Origin: a bacterium
Lineage (GTDB): Bacteria > Tectomicrobia > Entotheonellia > Entotheonellales > Entotheonellaceae
Direction of reading: 5' to 3'
DNA length: 6,436 nt
NCBI GenBank assembly: GCA_027294925.1
Contig: JAPULM010000638.1
Span: forward strand, 1 to 6,436
Shown in pieces: positions 4,847 through 6,436 of this stretch; position 1 is the stretch's first letter, and every line of letters begins with the position of its first letter. A program made the translations under genes and the position numbers. Below the pieces are notes generated by a model. It searched no databases. It had not been told where the DNA came from and worked only from the letters and a program-made list of their open reading frames with translations.

Positions 4847-6184
4847 ATGGACTTCAGCCAGGAATTCGCGGCGTACGTACAAGGTGTGCGCCTGGAGCAG
4901 GTGAGCCGTCAGGAGGTAAGTGCGGTCAAATTGGCCATACTGGATTACCTGGGGGTTGCCCTGGCCGGTGTTGGTGAGAGCCCCGACCAGGCCCTGTGGG
5001 GTCGCATCGCTGCCTGTCCAGGAGAGGAAGCCAGCATCATCGGCAGGCCCCAGAAGACGACAACCTGGCTGGCGGCGTTAATGAATGGCACACTGGGCCA
5101 CTCCCTGGACTATGACGACACCGCCGGATTCGGCCACGCCAGTGTGATCATCGTACCGGCATTGTTTGCCGCGGGGGAGCGTTTGGGCTGTGATGGCAGG
5201 CGGCTGCTGGAGGGTTACATCTCGGCCTACGAGGTGGGATTTGCCCTGAACACCCTCACAAGGCGGATGGAGGACCAGCACCACGGCATGCACGCCACCG
5301 GAATATTCGGGCCTATTACCTCGGCGACGGCGGCGGCCAAGGTCATGGGTCTGGACACTGATGCCACCCGCCGGGCCTGGGGTGTGGCTGTCTCCCAGTC
5401 CGCCGGCGTCACCGGCAATTTCGGCACTCACACCAAGCCACTACATGCAGGTCTGGCCTCACAGGGGGGGGTGCTGGCCGCCGAACTGGCGTCTGTCGGC
5501 TTCACCTCCAACCTCAATGCCTTGGAAGCGCCTTTGGGATTCATGTATAGCGTGGTGGCGCCCGGCTACTACGATGAGATCGATTTCAACTGCGCTCTTG
5601 ACGTGCTGGGCAAAGAGCACATCGCTACTACCCTCAGATTCAAGAAATTTCCCTGCGGCTTTATTGCCCAAGGAGCCATCGAGACGGCCCTCAAGCTGAG
5701 GGAAGAATCCCGGCTTGACGCCGGGGCCATCGAATCGGTGCTGGTGCGGGTGCCGGTACTGGAGCATTTCTTCCGGGTAGCTCCCACGGGGGACGTAGCC
5801 GGCAAGTTCAGCTACCAGTATACGGTGGCCGGTGCGTTGCTGGACGGGCGAGTGACCAAATGGACCTTCTCGGATGAGTCGTCTCATCGTCCGGAGCTGG
5901 TAGCTTTGATGCAGTGCTTCTCCGTAGAAGTGGACCCCGATTCGGGGCCCCTCGGTGTGCTGGAAGTGCGGGCTGGCGGCAAGGTGTATTCCTGTGCCAT
6001 CGAGCCAGCACCGGGGCACGTACGGAACCCTATGTCTCCTGAAAGTCTCCGGGAGAAATTCATGCTCAATGCCGAACCGCTGCTAGGTGCCTCCCGGTCA
6101 CAGCAAGTGGCTGAGCTGGTGCTGGACCTGGAAAATCAAGACGACCTGGTGCCTTTGATGGATTTGCTGACCCTTCGTGGATGA
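4847..6184 (+). CDS. MmgE/PrpD family protein, paralogue 2
   Basis: This 445-residue protein aligns over its whole length with paralogue 1 but is well diverged, by eye sharing roughly a quarter to a third of residues. Landmarks are ILDYLGVALAG (31-41), NGTLGHSLDYDDTAGFGHAS (80-99), NFGTHTKPLHAG (191-202), KKFPCGFIAQGAIETAL (266-282) and GKFSYQYTVAGALLDG (319-334). The first active-site segment is more canonical than in paralogue 1: Asp88, Thr92 and His97 are all present, although the Pro that usually follows the His is Ala98. Lys197 is kept. The position of cis-aconitate decarboxylase His277 is Gly271, and the later His seen in paralogue 1 is also missing, so this segment has no His. The protein may be a second enzyme of the same pathway or a partner subunit of paralogue 1. 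The start has a good ribosome binding site. No terminator is evident downstream. Confidence 0.93.
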   Translation: MDFSQEFAAYVQGVRLEQVSRQEVSAVKLAILDYLGVALAGVGESPDQALWGRIAACPGEEASIIGRPQKTTTWLAALMNGTLGHSLDYDDTAGFGHASVIIVPALFAAGERLGCDGRRLLEGYISAYEVGFALNTLTRRMEDQHHGMHATGIFGPITSATAAAKVMGLDTDATRRAWGVAVSQSAGVTGNFGTHTKPLHAGLASQGGVLAAELASVGFTSNLNALEAPLGFMYSVVAPGYYDEIDFNCALDVLGKEHIATTLRFKKFPCGFIAQGAIETALKLREESRLDAGAIESVLVRVPVLEHFFRVAPTGDVAGKFSYQYTVAGALLDGRVTKWTFSDESSHRPELVALMQCFSVEVDPDSGPLGVLEVRAGGKVYSCAIEPAPGHVRNPMSPESLREKFMLNAEPLLGASRSQQVAELVLDLENQDDLVPLMDLLTLRG

Positions 6185-6327
6185 CCTCACCAATATCGCT
6201 GTCGATGAACTTGAACGCAACAAACCCTCCAGCTGACGCTTGCCGATGCTTGGATGCTGAATTGACAGAAGTGTCGAGCTTTGGGTTAGCCACCGACGGA
6301 CCGATCTCCGCCGATGGCCGAATGGCG

Positions 6328-6435
6328 TCAGTCGTCGGAGACTAGCACCAGCGTGCCGGTCGTGGATAGCGTACCGCCCGTTCCGTTGACCACACAGGTG
6401 CGCGTGGACGTCTGCTTGCCAGGGTCACTGTTAAT
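6328..6435 (-). CDS. C-terminal fragment of a gene running off the right edge
   Basis: A minus-strand frame is open from the window edge to a TGA at 6330-6328 and encodes 35 residues. Of these codons, 27 end in G or C, a bias like that of the complete genes and unlike the non-coding open frames here. The peptide is rich in Thr, Ser and Gly, alternates polar and hydrophobic residues like beta strands (TRTCVVNGTGG, then LSTTGTLVLVSDD) and ends in two Asp. The strand-turn-strand pattern recalls the C-terminus of hotdog-fold MaoC-type hydratases, but with so little sequence this is only a suggestion. It converges on the MmgE/PrpD operon with 143 bases between stop codons. Confidence 0.45.
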   Translation of the reverse strand: MNSDPGKQTSTRTCVVNGTGGTLSTTGTLVLVSDD

Positions 6436-6436
6436 G

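Noticed and set aside
5459..6019. 186-codon minus-strand open frame
   Set aside because: It is antisense to the second MmgE/PrpD gene, whose motifs are unambiguous.
6066..6293. 75-codon minus-strand open frame across the end of the second MmgE/PrpD gene
   Set aside because: It starts with GTG, overlaps the real gene by 119 bases and has no recognisable domain. The non-overlapping part is too short to support a call.
6305..6341. TCTCCG/CGGAGA inverted repeat between the convergent genes
   Set aside because: The 25-base spacer and the lack of a T-run make a bidirectional terminator unconvincing.
1..6436. CRISPR arrays, tRNA or rRNA genes, insertion sequences, phage or toxin-antitoxin genes
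   Set aside because: No regularly spaced repeats, RNA gene signatures, transposase motifs or terminal repeats were found on reading both strands.

Overview
The window holds five complete protein genes and one probable fragment of a sixth. It is typical bacterial DNA: dense genes, strong Shine-Dalgarno sites, sigma70-like promoter motifs and a G/C-leaning third codon position (about 65-80% in the stretches I counted). No rRNA, tRNA, CRISPR array, insertion sequence or phage gene is visible. The lineage cannot be fixed from sequence alone. A metabolically versatile soil or marine bacterium (Proteobacteria- or Chloroflexi-like) would fit, but that is a guess.

Layout. Positions 1-87 show no gene. 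On the minus strand lie an alpha/beta hydrolase (88-870), then after a 238-base gap an SGNH/GDSL esterase (1109-2257) and an amidohydrolase-2 family enzyme (2275-3114). The last two form a tight operon, transcribed amidohydrolase first, with only 17 bases between them. A 313-base divergent control region (3115-3427) separates this operon from a plus-strand pair of MmgE/PrpD-family genes (3428-4816 and 4847-6184) spaced 30 bases apart. The right edge (6328-6435, minus) carries what looks like the C-terminal 35 codons of another gene, converging on the MmgE/PrpD pair.

How the genes may work together. Three hydrolases of different folds sit next to two enzymes of the dehydratase/decarboxylase/epimerase family that acts on tri- and dicarboxylic acids (2-methylcitrate, cis-aconitate, iminodisuccinate). 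This looks like a small catabolic cluster: ester or lactone bonds are opened and the freed polycarboxylate is then dehydrated, isomerised or decarboxylated. The substrate is unknown. No regulator or transporter lies in the window, but each of the three transcription-unit leaders contains perfect inverted repeats that could be operators or RNA hairpins.

Most notable points: the two MmgE/PrpD paralogues differ from each other and from the characterised enzyme at different active-site positions; the amidohydrolase has Gln in place of the first His of the usual metal-binding HxH; and palindromes sit at the putative +1 of the alpha/beta hydrolase and directly against the ribosome binding site of the first MmgE/PrpD gene. 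Nothing here is clearly a new type of system. The unusual points concern enzyme specificity and regulation.
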